A DNA stretch of 5,379 nucleotides, taken from positions 1 through 5,379 of the forward strand of contig JACMLS010000623.1 in assembly GCA_014379485.1 (NCBI GenBank), in the 5' to 3' direction. The notes beneath the pieces were generated by a model. It saw nothing but the letters and a program-made list of their open reading frames with translations. It did not search any database and was not told the DNA's origin. This stretch comes from Bacteroidia bacterium (GTDB taxonomy: Bacteria > Bacteroidota > Bacteroidia > B-17B0 > Aurantibacillaceae). The position numbers and the translations under genes were made by a program. The first letter of the stretch is position 1; each line of letters begins with the position of its first letter. This document shows, in pieces, positions 5,128 through 5,379 of this stretch.

Positions 5128-5161
5128 TTTGAACCCCCTTCCTCCATAAATTGTATATTTG
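5128..5161 (+). promoter_or_regulatory. Promoter of the gene starting at 5181 (Bacteroidota type)
   Basis: TATATTTG (5154-5161) is an exact -7 element. TTTG (5128-5131) is an exact -33 core, 22 nt apart, slightly longer than the common spacing. The predicted start near 5168 leaves a leader of only about 13 nt before the ATG. Confidence 0.55.
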
Positions 5162-5180
5162 AATTATTCATTCCCGCTTT

Positions 5181-5379
5181 ATGAAAACCCCGTCAGACGA
5201 ACTTTTCAGATTAATTAAATCGCTTGGTGCGCAGGAAAAAAGATTTTTCAAACTATCTGTTTCAGACAATAAAGAGAAGAACAATTACACACTTTTATTT
5301 GATAGTATAGATAAACAGGATGCTTATAACGAAAATGAATTAAGAAAAAAAATAAAACACAAGGGTTTGCTCGACAATC
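5181..5379 (+). CDS. N-terminus of a Bacteroidota-specific hypothetical protein (3' truncated by window edge)
   Basis: The ATG at 5181 opens a frame with no stop to the end of the window, giving 66 visible codons. It reads MKTPSDELFRLIKSLGAQEK, then RFFKLSVSDNKEKNNYTLLF and a DSIDKQDAYNENELRKK segment. From memory this opening (DELF.LIKSL...EKR.FKL...NNY..LFD.IDKQ) is that of long, helical, tetratricopeptide-like proteins common in Bacteroidota and of unknown function. The visible part is hydrophilic and helix-forming, with no signal peptide. Coding is supported by the promoter with exact -7 and -33 cores just upstream and by the family resemblance. It diverges from the phospholipase operon, sharing the 274-nt region between them. 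I cannot judge whether it is complete beyond the window. Confidence 0.75.
   Translation, partial: MKTPSDELFRLIKSLGAQEKRFFKLSVSDNKEKNNYTLLFDSIDKQDAYNENELRKKIKHKGLLDN

Overview
The window looks like chromosomal DNA of a Bacteroidota bacterium. The sequence is AT-rich with long A/T runs, and starts lack Shine-Dalgarno sequences. Several candidate promoters match the Bacteroidota -7 element TAnnTTTG. A decayed gene carries the C-terminal tail typical of secreted Bacteroidota proteins, and the last gene opens like a family I know from this phylum. I cannot name a genus. No RNA gene, CRISPR array, insertion sequence or integrase is visible.

Left part (1-1130, plus strand): the 3' half of a luciferase-like (LLM) flavin-dependent monooxygenase is followed by two small genes 12 nt apart. 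These are a YjdJ-type small GNAT acetyltransferase and a YjdI-type iron-sulfur protein, the same pair that lies together in E. coli. A strong hairpin/T-run terminator that should work in both directions closes the unit.

Middle (1131-2059): the terminator faces the remains of a secreted-protein gene on the minus strand. An intact signal peptide is joined almost directly to a C-terminal sorting-type tail, in three different frames. A well-formed promoter then drives a small XRE/Cro-type HTH regulator. The stretch after it has no gene but holds two AT-rich inverted repeats and a G-rich tract.

Right part (2060-4906, minus strand, read right to left): a patatin-like phospholipase with complete catalytic motifs is followed 5 nt later by a small protein resembling the PA-IL/LecA galactose-binding lectin fold. 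After 85 nt comes a protein of unknown function with two N-terminal membrane segments. The first two are almost certainly co-transcribed; the third may be. The most interesting hypothesis is that the phospholipase and the lectin-like protein form one functional unit (lipid hydrolysis plus glycan or envelope recognition), but the sequence does not prove this.

Far right (4907-5379): a 13-bp GC-rich hairpin with a T-run on the minus strand is a textbook terminator, yet no minus-strand gene lies upstream of it in the window. It sits at the head of the phospholipase operon and overlaps a candidate promoter. A plus-strand gene of a Bacteroidota-specific family then starts at 5181 behind a TATATTTG promoter and runs off the window.
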